The notes under the pieces: model-generated
The model's input: only the letters and a program-made list of their open reading frames with translations
What the model was told of the DNA's origin: nothing
The model's database searches: none
Part shown: positions 48,888 through 57,340 of the stretch, piece by piece
How positions within the stretch are numbered: the first letter of the stretch is position 1
Layout: each line of letters begins with the position of its first letter
Program-made: the position numbers and the translations under genes
Source of the DNA: Limnohabitans sp. T6-20
GTDB lineage: Bacteria > Pseudomonadota > Gammaproteobacteria > Burkholderiales > Burkholderiaceae_C
Reading direction: 5' to 3'
Assembly: GCF_003063505.1 (NCBI RefSeq)
Contig: NZ_NERW01000003.1
Coordinates: forward strand, 310,001 to 374,000
Length of the DNA: 64,000 bases

Positions 48888-48906
48888 TGATCAGCTATGC
48901 TGATCA
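48888..48906 (+). promoter_or_regulatory. Palindrome over the LysR-gene start codon
   Basis: TGATCAGC-TAT-GCTGATCA is a perfect 8-bp inverted repeat, and the ATG (48897) begins within its centre. A TATAAA (48881-48886) with TTGCTT 18 bp upstream would place transcription start very near the ATG. This could be an autoregulatory operator or an RNA hairpin covering the start codon. Confidence 0.5.
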
Positions 48907-49817
48907 ATGCACAACCCAACTGGACGCCCCGCGATCTGGACATCTTTCTGGTGCTGGCCGAAACCGGCAGCTTCAGACGCACCGCCGCGCAGGTGCATTT
49001 GTCGCAATCGGCCGTGTCGGGCGTGATTGCGCGGCTCGAAGAAGCCTTGACCACGCGCCTGTTTGACCGCACCACCCGCAGCGTGCACCTGACGGCTGCA
49101 GGCCAGGTGTTTGTCGAGCAGGCCCGTTTGCTCAGCGTACAAACGCAAGAAGCCTTGCAACGCGTGCAACACATCACGCAAATTCAGTCGGGCAAAGTCA
49201 GCCTGGCCGCCCTTCCCTCGCTGGCGGCCACGGTGGTGCCACAGGTCATGGCCCGCTTTGCCCAGCAATATCCGGACATCGAACTCCAGCTGCACGACAC
49301 TTTGTCGGGCCCGGCTTTTGATTTGGTCAGAGCGGGCACGGTGGACTTTGCACTGACAGCAGCCAACCCCGACTACGCCGACCTGGACTACACCCCCTTG
49401 TCGGCCGATGGCTTTGTGTTGCTGATGCCCCTGGGCCATCGCCTGGCCAAAAGCCAAAGCCCCCTGAACTGGCTGCAGGTGACCGAGTTGACCCACATTT
49501 CGATGCCACTGCCCACCAGCGTTCGGCAATACGCCAACGCCGCCTTCATGGAGCATCGCTTGGCTTTCAAGCCCCGCTATGAGGTCGAGCACATCGCCAC
49601 CATCCACGCCATGGTCAAAGCCGGGCTGGGTGTGGCGGCCCTTCCCGAATTGGCGGCGGCTTTTGTGCAACAAAGTGGTGTGGCAACACGGCGTCTGACA
49701 GGCCCTGACATCCAGCGCCCCTTGGGCGTGGTCACCCGGCGCAACCGAAGCTTGTCACCTGCCGCACAAGAGATGGTGCGCATGCTGCGGCAAGAAACCA
49801 CGGCCTTGCTGCCATGA
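48897..49817 (+). CDS. LysR-family transcriptional regulator
   Basis: 306 residues. The N-terminal winged helix-turn-helix is RDLDIFLVLAETGSFRRTAAQVHLSQSAVSGVIARLEE (residues ~12-50), followed by the linker helix and a periplasmic-binding-protein-like effector domain (~95-300). It diverges from the hydroxyacyl-dehydrogenase/BKACE/Bug unit and most probably regulates it, with a product or substrate as inducer. Its stop overlaps the ATG of the next gene (ATGA). Confidence 0.92.
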   Translation: MLINAQPNWTPRDLDIFLVLAETGSFRRTAAQVHLSQSAVSGVIARLEEALTTRLFDRTTRSVHLTAAGQVFVEQARLLSVQTQEALQRVQHITQIQSGKVSLAALPSLAATVVPQVMARFAQQYPDIELQLHDTLSGPAFDLVRAGTVDFALTAANPDYADLDYTPLSADGFVLLMPLGHRLAKSQSPLNWLQVTELTHISMPLPTSVRQYANAAFMEHRLAFKPRYEVEHIATIHAMVKAGLGVAALPELAAAFVQQSGVATRRLTGPDIQRPLGVVTRRNRSLSPAAQEMVRMLRQETTALLP

Positions 49818-50164
49818 ACTCACAAGACAAAGAACACAACATGCTGTCTGAAGCCGACATCTCCAACATCATCGCCATGGCTTGGCAAGACGACACCCCG
49901 TTTGAAGCCATTGCCTTGCAATTTACATTGAGCGAAACCGAAGTGATCGCCTTGATGCGGGAAAACCTGAAAGCACGCTCGTTCAGGGTGTGGCGCGTGC
50001 GGGTTCGGGGTCGTGCGGCCAAGCACCAATCCAGACAACTCAACAAAGACCGGGTGTTCAGCCATCAGGCATCGGCTGCGGCCATGGACCAGGCATTGGC
50101 GGAGGCCGACAAGGAGGTGTTCCCACTGCCCCCCTCTGCCCTCACACGCGAGTCATTGCGCTGA
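49814..50164 (+). CDS. TIGR03643 family small protein (DUF2805-like)
   Basis: 116 residues; the core LSEADISNIIAMAWQDDTPFEAIALQF and LSETEVIALMRENLKARSFRVWR is the TIGR03643 signature (helix-turn-helix-like, sequence-specific role unknown). RGRAAKHQSR is basic. The ATG at 49814 overlaps the LysR stop; a second in-frame ATG (49841) starts just before the conserved region. Family members are often found near photolyase/cryptochrome genes, but none is present here. Confidence 0.82.
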   Translation: MNSQDKEHNMLSEADISNIIAMAWQDDTPFEAIALQFTLSETEVIALMRENLKARSFRVWRVRVRGRAAKHQSRQLNKDRVFSHQASAAAMDQALAEADKEVFPLPPSALTRESLR

Positions 50165-50193
50165 AAAACAAGACAGCAGGACACCCAGAACCA

Positions 50194-51312
50194 TCAAGCC
50201 CTTTGCTGTAGCCCCGACGCATTCGGGGGATGCTGCGCATCTGCCGGGGTGGAATGTGCTTGAAAAGCAGACGAGGCCAATGGGGCGCTGGAAAGCGTTT
50301 GCACGGGTGATGAGGCGTTTTCAAACCCCGAAGGCGTGGGCAAGATCGACTGCAACACACTCAGCACATTTTGCAAGCGCGGGTCGTTGGTGTGCGCATC
50401 GTCGGTGGTGTCGTTGATACAAAAAAACTCCAACGAACCGAACTCGGCCACCAAAGCCTGCAACTGCGCTTGCTGATCACCCTCGCCAGTGGATACATAC
50501 CGGTGGCGATAAGGCCGGATGCTTGCCACCCCATGCGCCAAGGCCCAGCGCAGCACAAAATCCGACACGATGGTGGGTTTGTCCCAACTGCGAAACACGG
50601 TCGACCTGACGGCTGCGAACAATTCTGGCGCCGTCTCTTCCAGTTCCAGCAAGATCGACTTGAGCATGGGACGAGGTGAATGCGCAAAAGTGCGGAAGGT
50701 GCTCTGGTACAGAGGGTCTTGCTCGCGCAGCGCAGGCGTGCCCGAGCGGGCTTTCTCGGTGAGCCACTGGATCGACAGGCGGCAGGCGTTTTCGAGCGAG
50801 GTGGCGTCCATGCGCATGGCCTCGTCAGTGACCATCGGGTCGTCAGACCAGGTCACATGAAAACCGTCAGGGTGAAACCAGTCATCGAGCTGCACCGGGG
50901 CACCGAAGAACACGTCGTCGTTGAAGTAAAAGTAGCGCTCGGACAGACCCGGAATGTGGTGAATCCAGGACTCGATGTGCCCCGAGTCAAAGGTGGGCAA
51001 AGACGCCTCGGGCATCAGGTCGCGGTGGTCCACCAGCGTCAGGCGGTCCGAGGGGCGCAACCAGTCGGGCGCCTGCGCGTCGGTGACGATGTAGACATGC
51101 CCGTGATCGGGGAAAAACTTCTCCAGCGCACGCAGGCTGTAACGCAGCTCGTGGTTGTCCCGAAAGCGCCCTTCCACATTGCTGTAGCGGGCCATGGCGG
51201 CACTGGAATCGCTGGGGAGTTGCTGCAGGGCCGCTTGGCGTTTGGCGCGCCAGTTCGAATCGTTCCCGTCAACCCACAAGTAAACGATGTCGATGGGCGA
51301 ATCGTGGGGCAT
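50194..51312 (-). CDS. Stealth-family sugar-phosphate transferase
   Basis: 372 residues. The Stealth CR1 block is IDIVYLWVDGNDSNW at the N-terminus; CR2 is GRFRDNHELRYSLRALEKFFP with VYIVTDAQAPDWL; CR3 covers YFYFNDDVFFG; and the CR4-like end contains FFCINDTTDD. These enzymes transfer hexose-1-phosphate in capsular or exopolysaccharide synthesis. No capsule genes are nearby, so it is an orphan. The C-terminal ~45 residues are Ser/Ala/Pro-rich. The ATG at 51312 is used because an upstream in-frame ATG (51402) overlaps the end of umuC. Confidence 0.88.
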   Translation of the reverse strand: MPHDSPIDIVYLWVDGNDSNWRAKRQAALQQLPSDSSAAMARYSNVEGRFRDNHELRYSLRALEKFFPDHGHVYIVTDAQAPDWLRPSDRLTLVDHRDLMPEASLPTFDSGHIESWIHHIPGLSERYFYFNDDVFFGAPVQLDDWFHPDGFHVTWSDDPMVTDEAMRMDATSLENACRLSIQWLTEKARSGTPALREQDPLYQSTFRTFAHSPRPMLKSILLELEETAPELFAAVRSTVFRSWDKPTIVSDFVLRWALAHGVASIRPYRHRYVSTGEGDQQAQLQALVAEFGSLEFFCINDTTDDAHTNDPRLQNVLSVLQSILPTPSGFENASSPVQTLSSAPLASSAFQAHSTPADAQHPPNASGLQQRA

Positions 51313-51379
51313 GTCTGCGTTGAATTTTTTGAAGTGGCTGAGTCTAGCAGTGGGGCTCAGGCGATCCGCAATGCCCTTG

Positions 51380-52708
51380 CTAAAGCCGTGGTTGCTCTCC
51401 ATCTTTTCCCGAGCCCACCACCGCCAACCCTGCCCAATCCGTCGTAAACAGCGACGACAGCCTCTCTTGTTTCATCGCCCACAACTTGATGGCCTTGGGT
51501 GCTCCAGCGCTGGCGAGCTTGAGCGTTCCGCGTCCGTAGCGTTGATTCACCTGGTCCATCGCGTCCATCAGGCGCACGCGGTTTTCGGGCATGGTCTCGT
51601 CAAAGTCCAGCGTCAATTGTTGGTGTGTTGCGGGTTGCAGGTCCATCAGCATCACGCCCGCTTTGGCGTACTTGAAACCGGGGCGGTAGATGTGTTTCAG
51701 AATGGCGCAGGCCGCTTGGGTGATGTGGGCGCTGTCGCTGGTGGGGCTGGGCAGGGGGATGCTCGCGCTGCGGCTGTATTGGGGGTCTTTTTCTCGGAAG
51801 GGGCTGGTGCGGATGAAGGCCGAGATGAAAGCCGTGTGGCTGTTTTGGCGGCGCAGTTTTTCGGCGGCGCGGCATGCGAATTCGGTGATGGCTTCTTGCA
51901 GGTCTTGCAGTTCGGTGATGGGCTGGCCGAAGCTCCGGGTGCAGGCAATTTGTTGTTTGGCCGGGGGTTCGTCTTCAAACTCAATGCAGGGCACGCCATT
52001 GAGTTCGCGCACTGTTTTTTCCAACACCACCGACCAGCCCGCTTTCGATGCGGCCGGGTTCATGCGTTGCAGGTCGAGCGCGGTGTGCACGCCTTGCGCT
52101 CGCAGTTGTGCGCCGATCTTGCGGCCCACGCCCCAAACGTCGCCCACGTCGGTGGCTTGCAACAGGGCTGCCAGTTCTTGCGCGTTGCACGCGCCCAGGT
52201 GACAGATTTGCGCATGGTGGGCGGGGTAGCTGCCGAGCTTGCGTTCGGCGCTCTTGGCGATGGCGTTGGCCAACTTGGCCAGGGTCTTGGTGGGGCCGAT
52301 GCCGATGCAGGTCGGGATGCCGATCCATTGGTGAATGCGCCTGCGAATCTTGCGCGCACGCAACACCAAGTCACCGGGGATGCCGCTCAGGTCGATGAAA
52401 CTTTCATCAATGGAATAGACCTCCTGCATGTGGCCCAGGCCTGCGGCCAGCGTCATCATGCGGTCGCTCATGTCGCCGTAAAGGGCAAAGTTGGCCGAGA
52501 GGGCGACGAGTCCGACTTCTTCTTCAAAGTGCCGGATCTTGAACCACGGTGCGCCCATCTTGATGCCGAGCGCTTTGGCTTCGTCGCTGCGCGCAATGGC
52601 GCAACCGTCGTTGTTGCTCAGGACGACGAGCGGGCGGTTTTGCAGCTTGGGTTGGAACACGCGTTCGCAGCTGCAGTAGAAGTTGTTGCCGTCGATGAGG
52701 GCAAACAT
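51380..52708 (-). CDS. umuC: Translesion DNA polymerase V catalytic subunit UmuC
   Basis: A 442-residue Y-family polymerase. [17 protein letters not shown] holds the first catalytic Asp, [12 protein letters not shown] the second acidic pair, and [14 protein letters not shown] the finger/palm block. [13 protein letters not shown] is the HhH region, and the little-finger and C-terminal parts follow. The ATG at 52708 matches the family start MFAL; an ATG at 52720 is closer to the LexA box. It is normally in an operon with umuD, but here umuD lies about 3.2 kb away beyond five other genes. It has its own perfect LexA site. Confidence 0.95.
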   Translation of the reverse strand: MFALIDGNNFYCSCERVFQPKLQNRPLVVLSNNDGCAIARSDEAKALGIKMGAPWFKIRHFEEEVGLVALSANFALYGDMSDRMMTLAAGLGHMQEVYSIDESFIDLSGIPGDLVLRARKIRRRIHQWIGIPTCIGIGPTKTLAKLANAIAKSAERKLGSYPAHHAQICHLGACNAQELAALLQATDVGDVWGVGRKIGAQLRAQGVHTALDLQRMNPAASKAGWSVVLEKTVRELNGVPCIEFEDEPPAKQQIACTRSFGQPITELQDLQEAITEFACRAAEKLRRQNSHTAFISAFIRTSPFREKDPQYSRSASIPLPSPTSDSAHITQAACAILKHIYRPGFKYAKAGVMLMDLQPATHQQLTLDFDETMPENRVRLMDAMDQVNQRYGRGTLKLASAGAPKAIKLWAMKQERLSSLFTTDWAGLAVVGSGKDGEQPRL

Positions 52709-52724
52709 GGCTTGGCGCATAAAG

Positions 52725-52744
52725 TACTGTACAAATGAACAGTA
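52725..52744 (-). promoter_or_regulatory. LexA box upstream of umuC
   Basis: TACTGT-ACAAATGA-ACAGTA is a full palindromic match to the proteobacterial LexA consensus (CTGT-N8-ACAG at 52727-52742). It lies 17 bp before the umuC ATG at 52708. On the minus strand a TATACT overlaps its upstream edge, so LexA would block RNA polymerase. Confidence 0.93.
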
Positions 52745-52878
52745 TACAGATAACCCACCCCAAAAAATCCTACCTTAGCCGTTTGAGCAGCTGCAGGCAG
52801 CTTGCGTGCGGTAGAGGACTGACGCAACTACGATGAATTTGATTCAATGCACCGATCCCAACACCGACTTGTCCCACG

Positions 52879-53475
52879 ATGCTCTGGCCTTTCCCCTTCT
52901 TGTCGCCTTTTTTATTACCCGTCTTGTTCCTTTTTTGTGGAGCCGCCATGGCCGTTGAAGAACCGCGTTACACCGTGCTGGTCTCAGACCCACCTTTTGA
53001 GGTGCGACGCTACGCCGCCTTCACGGTGGCCCAAACGCAAATCCAGGGCGACTTCGATGCCGCCAGCCGCAGCGGCTTTCGGCGCATCGCGTCTTACATC
53101 TTTGGCGACAACCTGCAAGCCGGGCTGGGCGCGCAGCGCAAGATTTCGATGACCGCACCCGTCACCGTGGTGCCCGAAACCGAAGGTTGGCGCGTGCATT
53201 TTGTGATGCCGTCTGCCGAAAGCGTGCAGACCCTGCCCCAGCCGCTCAACCCGCAAATCGAGCTGCGCCCCGTGCCCGAGCACGACACGGTGGCGGTGCG
53301 TTTCAGCGGCTTCACCACGCAGACCAGCATTCAAGAGCAGACCGAGCGCCTGCGGGCTTGGGCCAAAACCAAAAACCTCAAGCTCAGTCCCACAGCCCAA
53401 ATCGCCCGCTACGACGATCCCTTCACCTTGCCGTGGAACCGCCGCAACGAGATATTGATTGACCTGATGCACTGA
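52879..53475 (+). CDS. SOUL family heme-binding protein
   Basis: 198 residues. A hydrophobic N-terminus (residues ~8-24, ending CGAAMA) suggests export. EEPRYTVLVSDPPFEVRRYAAFTVA begins the SOUL/HBP domain, and RKISMTAPVTVVPE and DDPFTLPWNRRNEI are characteristic. SOUL proteins bind heme or porphyrin; the bacterial role is unclear. It diverges from umuC, and the 158-bp spacer contains the LexA box; any SOS control of this gene is speculative. Confidence 0.9.
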   Translation: MLWPFPFLSPFLLPVLFLFCGAAMAVEEPRYTVLVSDPPFEVRRYAAFTVAQTQIQGDFDAASRSGFRRIASYIFGDNLQAGLGAQRKISMTAPVTVVPETEGWRVHFVMPSAESVQTLPQPLNPQIELRPVPEHDTVAVRFSGFTTQTSIQEQTERLRAWAKTKNLKLSPTAQIARYDDPFTLPWNRRNEILIDLMH

Positions 53476-53505
53476 AAGCGACTGGGATCAATCGCCCGGT
53501 GCGGC

Positions 53506-53919
53506 ATGCCCCGCTGGCCGCCTGTTGTAGCCTTGGGAGATGGTCAACACAGTCTTGCAGCCGTGACAGGGCGCATTCGCAAAAAACTCATTCAAGCCCA
53601 GCTTGGAGCCTTGCCCGCACCGCGCACTGGCGACGTGCTGTGCCCTCTGTGCGAGCGCGCCATTCCGCACAGCCAACAAGACGCGCACCATCTGGTGCCC
53701 AAGTCACATGGGGGCGCGGACACCGTGCTGCTGCACCGCATTTGCCACCGCCAGATCCATGCGCTGTTCACCGAGACCGAATTGGCCCGCACCTATGCCA
53801 CGGTCGAAGCCTTGAAGCAGCCCGAAGAGATGGCCCGCTTCATCTGTTGGGTGCAAACCAAACCCGACGCATTTTTTGAAAAAAGCCGCAAGAGCCAACG
53901 GCTCCAAAACCGGCGCTGA
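53506..53919 (+). CDS. HNH endonuclease-domain protein
   Basis: 137 residues from the ATG at 53506; a GTG at 53563 (VTGRIRKKL) would give 118 and may be the real start, since the first ~19 residues are atypical. CPLCER and CHRQIH provide two zinc-knuckle pairs, and DAHHLVPKSHGGADTVLLHRICHRQIHALF is a compact HNH motif (HH..N-like..H). Proteins of this type lack a known partner; a nuclease in DNA processing is likely. It lies downstream of SOUL by 30 bp. Confidence 0.8.
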   Translation: MPRWPPVVALGDGQHSLAAVTGRIRKKLIQAQLGALPAPRTGDVLCPLCERAIPHSQQDAHHLVPKSHGGADTVLLHRICHRQIHALFTETELARTYATVEALKQPEEMARFICWVQTKPDAFFEKSRKSQRLQNRR

Positions 53920-53934
53920 AACCTGCCCACCACC

Positions 53935-54357
53935 ATGCCTTTATCCATGCCCACACAGCCCACGACCAGCCGGATCGAGCTGAAAGACTTTCACTTGGCG
54001 ACCCGCATTGGCACCTATGCGCCCAGCGACACCGTGCCCGATTACCACGCGCTCGACTTGACCCTGTGGATCGATCCCGCTCTGGTGCTGATTGCCCAAG
54101 ACGGCATGGCGCATGTGTTCGATTACGACCCGCTGGTGATCGAGATCGAACGGCTGGCGGCCGATGGGCTGTATGAAACCCAAGAGCGGCTGATGACGCG
54201 CATCGTGCAAGCCTGCGCGGCTTGCCCAGCCATCGAGGCGCTCGAGATGGCTCTGCGCAAATTCCCGGTGCGTGCGGGCAGCGGTTCTTTGGGTGTGCGT
54301 TTGGCGGTGGACAGCGCACAACTGCAGCGCATGCGAGACACCGCGCTCAGGGCGTGA
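53935..54357 (+). CDS. FolB-like dihydroneopterin aldolase domain protein
   Basis: 140 residues. RIELKDFHLATRIGTY starts the FolB tunnel fold; HALDLTLWID, DYDPLVIEIERLA and EALEMALRKFPV follow the family order (the latter two contain the Tyr/Glu- and Lys-type active-site positions). Either a true FolB (7,8-dihydroneopterin to hydroxymethyl-dihydropterin and glycolaldehyde) or an FolX/accessory relative. It overlaps the convergent pyridoxamine-oxidase-like gene by 11 bp. Confidence 0.78.
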   Translation: MPLSMPTQPTTSRIELKDFHLATRIGTYAPSDTVPDYHALDLTLWIDPALVLIAQDGMAHVFDYDPLVIEIERLAADGLYETQERLMTRIVQACAACPAIEALEMALRKFPVRAGSGSLGVRLAVDSAQLQRMRDTALRA

Positions 54358-54922
54358 GCCACTCCCAAGTGTTGGCGCTCAGCTGCGCCCTGCGATGCCC
54401 GTCGCGCGACAGCGCCAGCCAGTCCATCTGAAGCACCTGCGCACGCAGCAAGGTAAAGCTGTGTGTAGGCGCGGGGGCATTGGCCTTGGGTGCATCAGCC
54501 ATGCCACTGCTTTGTGGCAACACCGCACCCGGCGGCAGTGGTGACAAATAATCACCCGCAGCCGCCGACTGTTTGACCCCTTGCCAAAGCGCCTCGACCT
54601 CGGGGCCAGAGGTGATGACCGAGCAAGTCACCCGCACCCGCAATTGCCAGCTCAAACGCGCACTCCAAAACACCAGCACCGCTGAGGCTTGAGCCTGCAG
54701 TTGGGCCACTTTGGGGCTGCGGCTGTCCGTGTAAAAAGTCAGTTGCCCGGCTACGGCATCCACCTGCCGCAGCACCACGGTGCGAGCATCGGGCAAACCG
54801 TCTGCATCGGCAGAGGCCAGCACCGGCGTGCGCCATTCGTGGTGCCGGTCCAGACTGGCTCGGCCTAGCTCTTTCCAAATTTGCGGGCCAATTTCTTCGG
54901 GCGTTTGCAGGTGAATTTTCAT
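54347..54922 (-). CDS. Pyridoxamine 5'-phosphate oxidase-related FMN protein
   Basis: 191 residues of the split-barrel PNPOx-like family. RTPVLASADADGLPDARTVVLRQVD and LTFYTDSRSPKVAQL are the FMN-contact blocks of PdxH relatives, and the C-terminal MDWLALSRDGHRRAQL carries the dimer/substrate region. It is shorter than PdxH at the N-terminus, so a general flavoprotein with unknown substrate is safer than a PdxH call. The ATG at 54922 starts the recognisable domain. It is in line with cho after 59 bp. Confidence 0.82.
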   Translation of the reverse strand: MKIHLQTPEEIGPQIWKELGRASLDRHHEWRTPVLASADADGLPDARTVVLRQVDAVAGQLTFYTDSRSPKVAQLQAQASAVLVFWSARLSWQLRVRVTCSVITSGPEVEALWQGVKQSAAAGDYLSPLPPGAVLPQSSGMADAPKANAPAPTHSFTLLRAQVLQMDWLALSRDGHRRAQLSANTWEWLTP

Positions 54923-54981
54923 GATGCTGGGGTTGCGTTGGGTGGGAGCTTCAACCGAATGGTCTGACGTGTCATGCGGGC

Positions 54982-55857
54982 TCACAACAACACAATCTCC
55001 ACAGTTCCTGTGAGCACCGGGCGGCACAAAATCTTGTAGCCATCGGCATCAAAGTTGGCGGCCACTTGGCTGGCCGTTTGGCTCAGTTGGCGGGCCGCTT
55101 CGGGTGTGGGGGCGCTGCCCAGATAGCACCAGTGCTTCACAACGTGGATTTGCGTGAGTTCACCATCGCGCTCGACCAAACCCACCGCGCCCGGGTACGG
55201 CCAGCACTCCACGCGCAGCGCCAGCAGGCTGCTGAACAGGCGTTCGCGGTGCACTTCGGGGGTTTCGTCGCCCCGGCACACACCCGCACATTGGCGAATG
55301 GCGGCCCTGAAGCAGGCTTTGCCGGTGGACAATTTTTCGAGGCCCAGTGGGCCGTAGCACAGCTTGTTTTGGTCAGCGATGGCGCGCAGCGCACCGAGTG
55401 CGGCGTGGCGGCTGGCGTACAGGCCATACAGCTCGGGCTGGCTGGCAAAGTCGATGTCACGGGCATAGACCACTTGCGGCACTTCGCCCGTCAGTTGCAG
55501 GCTGCACAGCTGTTGATTGCGGCGCAGTTTTTGGTTGAACAAGGGGTGCTGGGCCTTGATCATTTGCGCCTCCAACAGCAGCGCGCCGATCTCGCCCGCC
55601 GTGCGGATGTGGCTGATGCGCTGGGTTTGGCGCAGCATGCGCGCCTCGTCGGGCGTGCGCAGGTGCGACAGCAATCGCGCACGGATGTTGATGCTTTTGC
55701 CGATGTACAGCGGCAAGTCGCCTTCCTCGCCATGAAAAATGTAAACACCCGCCCCGGTGGGCGCGTCTTCGATGGCGCCCCGCAGGTGCTGGGGGTATTC
55801 GTAAACGCGCTCGGCCTCGAAGTCGTCGCGGCGGCGGCGTGGGGAAATGCTGGCCAT
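54982..55857 (-). CDS. cho: Excinuclease Cho (UvrC homologue)
   Basis: 291 residues. The GIY-YIG nuclease domain (AGVYIFHGE ... LPLYIGKSINIRARLLSHLR, residues ~37-73) is followed by the UvrC-like RTAGEIGALLLEAQMIKAQHPLFNQKLRRN and a CYGPLGLEKLSTGKACFR block, matching E. coli Cho nearly end to end. Cho makes the 3' incision in nucleotide excision repair, including at bulky lesions. It starts 16 bp after umuD on the same strand, so the two should form an SOS-induced operon from the LexA box at 56324. Confidence 0.93.
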   Translation of the reverse strand: MASISPRRRRDDFEAERVYEYPQHLRGAIEDAPTGAGVYIFHGEEGDLPLYIGKSINIRARLLSHLRTPDEARMLRQTQRISHIRTAGEIGALLLEAQMIKAQHPLFNQKLRRNQQLCSLQLTGEVPQVVYARDIDFASQPELYGLYASRHAALGALRAIADQNKLCYGPLGLEKLSTGKACFRAAIRQCAGVCRGDETPEVHRERLFSSLLALRVECWPYPGAVGLVERDGELTQIHVVKHWCYLGSAPTPEAARQLSQTASQVAANFDADGYKILCRPVLTGTVEIVLL

Positions 55858-55873
55858 GTCAGGTTCGATCAGA

Positions 55874-56305
55874 TCAGGTGGCGTGTTGGTGGATGGTCGC
55901 CACCACCACGCCCCAGATATCCACGCTTTGGCCGTCTTTGGGCACGATGTCGGGGTAGTCAGGGTGGGCCGCTTGCAGGCGCAGGCCCTGCGGGTTCAGG
56001 CGCAGGGTTTTGCAGGTGAAGTCGCCATCGACCACGGCCAACACGATCTGGCCGTCGGCCGGTGTGATGGCGCGGTCCACCAGCACCACCGAGCCATCCA
56101 GGATGCCCACATCGCGCATGCTTTCGCCGCGCACGCGGATGTAAAACGTGGCCTGTGGGTGCTTGACCAGTTGCTGCATCAGGTCGATGCGCTCGACCTG
56201 GTGGTCTTCGGCGGGTGACGGAAAACCCGCCGCAATGCAGGCGGGCAAGGCCTGCAGCCACCAGTTTCCGGGGGGCAGGGCTTGTGGGGTGTCTGGGGCG
56301 TGCAT
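55874..56305 (-). CDS. umuD: DNA polymerase V protein UmuD (LexA-type self-cleaving)
   Basis: 143 residues. The cleavage bond is probably A26-G27 (CIAAGFPSPAED). The Ser/Lys dyad is S62 in RGESM and K99 in DFTCKTL. After RecA-stimulated self-cleavage, UmuD' binds UmuC to form pol V. It is preceded by a perfect LexA box. Unusually, the gene downstream is cho rather than umuC, which lies separately at 51380-52708. Confidence 0.95.
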   Translation of the reverse strand: MHAPDTPQALPPGNWWLQALPACIAAGFPSPAEDHQVERIDLMQQLVKHPQATFYIRVRGESMRDVGILDGSVVLVDRAITPADGQIVLAVVDGDFTCKTLRLNPQGLRLQAAHPDYPDIVPKDGQSVDIWGVVVATIHQHAT

Positions 56306-56323
56306 GGTGTGGGCGACTTAAAA

Positions 56324-56343
56324 TACTGTTTATATTTACAGTA
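56324..56343 (-). promoter_or_regulatory. LexA box upstream of umuD-cho
   Basis: TACTGT-TTATATTT-ACAGTA is a perfect palindromic LexA site (CTGT-N8-ACAG at 56326-56341), 18 bp before the umuD ATG. A TATACT on the plus strand (56342-56347) overlaps its other edge, so a divergent transcript could be under the same control. Confidence 0.95.
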
Positions 56344-56352
56344 TACTGACCT

Positions 56353-56425
56353 CGTCATGCTTCCTGCAGTTGCCTGACATTTTTGTTGATTGACGCCCCG
56401 GGCTTTGCGGCTCGGGGCTTTTTTT
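56353..56425 (+). ncRNA. Candidate short SOS-linked transcript divergent from umuD
   Basis: On the plus strand, TTAAAA (56318-56323) and TATACT (56342-56347) form a plausible promoter interleaved with the LexA box. About 50 bp later, a GC-rich hairpin (56395-56418) with seven Ts can terminate it. No gene lies between except a 6-codon frame (56356-56376). The start is inferred. Confidence 0.3.
56395..56425 (+). terminator. Rho-independent terminator on the plus strand between umuD and the MBL gene
   Basis: GCCCCG-ggc / gct-CGGGGC stem around a 6-nt loop, followed by TTTTTTT at 56419-56425. No T-run follows on the minus strand, so it does not serve the minus-strand MBL gene; the only upstream plus-strand start would be divergent from umuD. 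Confidence 0.75.
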
Positions 56426-56446
56426 GGGTCTGTCCCTTACGCCAAG

Positions 56447-57340
56447 TCAAAGCGCCACATACCGGCCATCGCCTTGCCAAGCAATTTGCCCCTGCGCGTG
56501 CAGCTCGGCCAGGTGCATGCCGATGGTGTTGCGCTCTGCGCAGGGCACAAAGGGCACGTCGTAGCCTTGCGGGTACAGCAGGCGGCGGCTGACCAGCTCG
56601 TCCAGGCTGTGCGGCGTTTGTAAATATCCCAGCAGTTGCGCGCTGCGCTCGTCGATCTTGCTGGCAAAGCGCTCCAAATCGGCCAAAAACTGCGCCCGAT
56701 CGGTGATGACCGCTTTGTGGTGCGAGGTGGCCCAGATGCGGGCGTCCAGCTCTGCCACTTTCTTCAAGGTTTGCCGAAAGTCGCTCAGACTGGAGGTGGC
56801 GTCGCCGTAATACGGGCCAAAGCCGCTCAGGTCGATGTCGCCAATGAAGGCCAGACCTTCGCTCTCGACCACCAAGGCGCAGTGCCCCGCCGTGTGGCCC
56901 GGCAGGTGGTGCGCCCGCACCCGCACGCCGCCGCCCAGGTCCCAGACCGCGCCGTCGCTGTAAGCCGTGGCGTCGGGTCGGGGCTGGTAATGAAAATCCT
57001 TTTGCACGATGGCGTGCATGGCGTCCAGCACCTCTGCGGGGTAACCGTAGTGTTGGCACAAACCGTCCCACGATTGGGCCGCCGCCAAGTCGGCCTCGTG
57101 CACCTGCACGCGGGCTTGGGGCAGGCGGTGCAGCCCCGCCATGTGGTCTTCGTGCACATGGCCCAGGATGACCAGGTCCACCGTGTCCAGTTCGGGGCCG
57201 ATGCGGTTGGCCACCTCGGGCGTGTCAAAGGCCACGCGCGTGTCAGCGCCCTGCACGATGAGCTGGTTGCCATCGGGGTATTTGCCCGATTTTTCTCCCA
57301 GGTGCACACGCACCGCTCCGAAATTCAACACCGAAGCCAT
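56447..57340 (-). CDS. MBL-fold metallo-hydrolase
   Basis: 297 residues. The metal motif GHVHEDHMAG (residues ~61-70) gives the HxHxDH set; further ligands lie in HLPGHTAGHCA and the Asp in FIGDIDL, with a His in TSHHKAVI. This is the metallo-beta-lactamase fold of hydrolases such as glyoxalase II or lactonases; the C-terminal ~80 residues form a winged-helix-like extension. The substrate is unknown. It diverges from the transglutaminase-like gene. Confidence 0.88.
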   Translation of the reverse strand: MASVLNFGAVRVHLGEKSGKYPDGNQLIVQGADTRVAFDTPEVANRIGPELDTVDLVILGHVHEDHMAGLHRLPQARVQVHEADLAAAQSWDGLCQHYGYPAEVLDAMHAIVQKDFHYQPRPDATAYSDGAVWDLGGGVRVRAHHLPGHTAGHCALVVESEGLAFIGDIDLSGFGPYYGDATSSLSDFRQTLKKVAELDARIWATSHHKAVITDRAQFLADLERFASKIDERSAQLLGYLQTPHSLDELVSRRLLYPQGYDVPFVPCAERNTIGMHLAELHAQGQIAWQGDGRYVAL

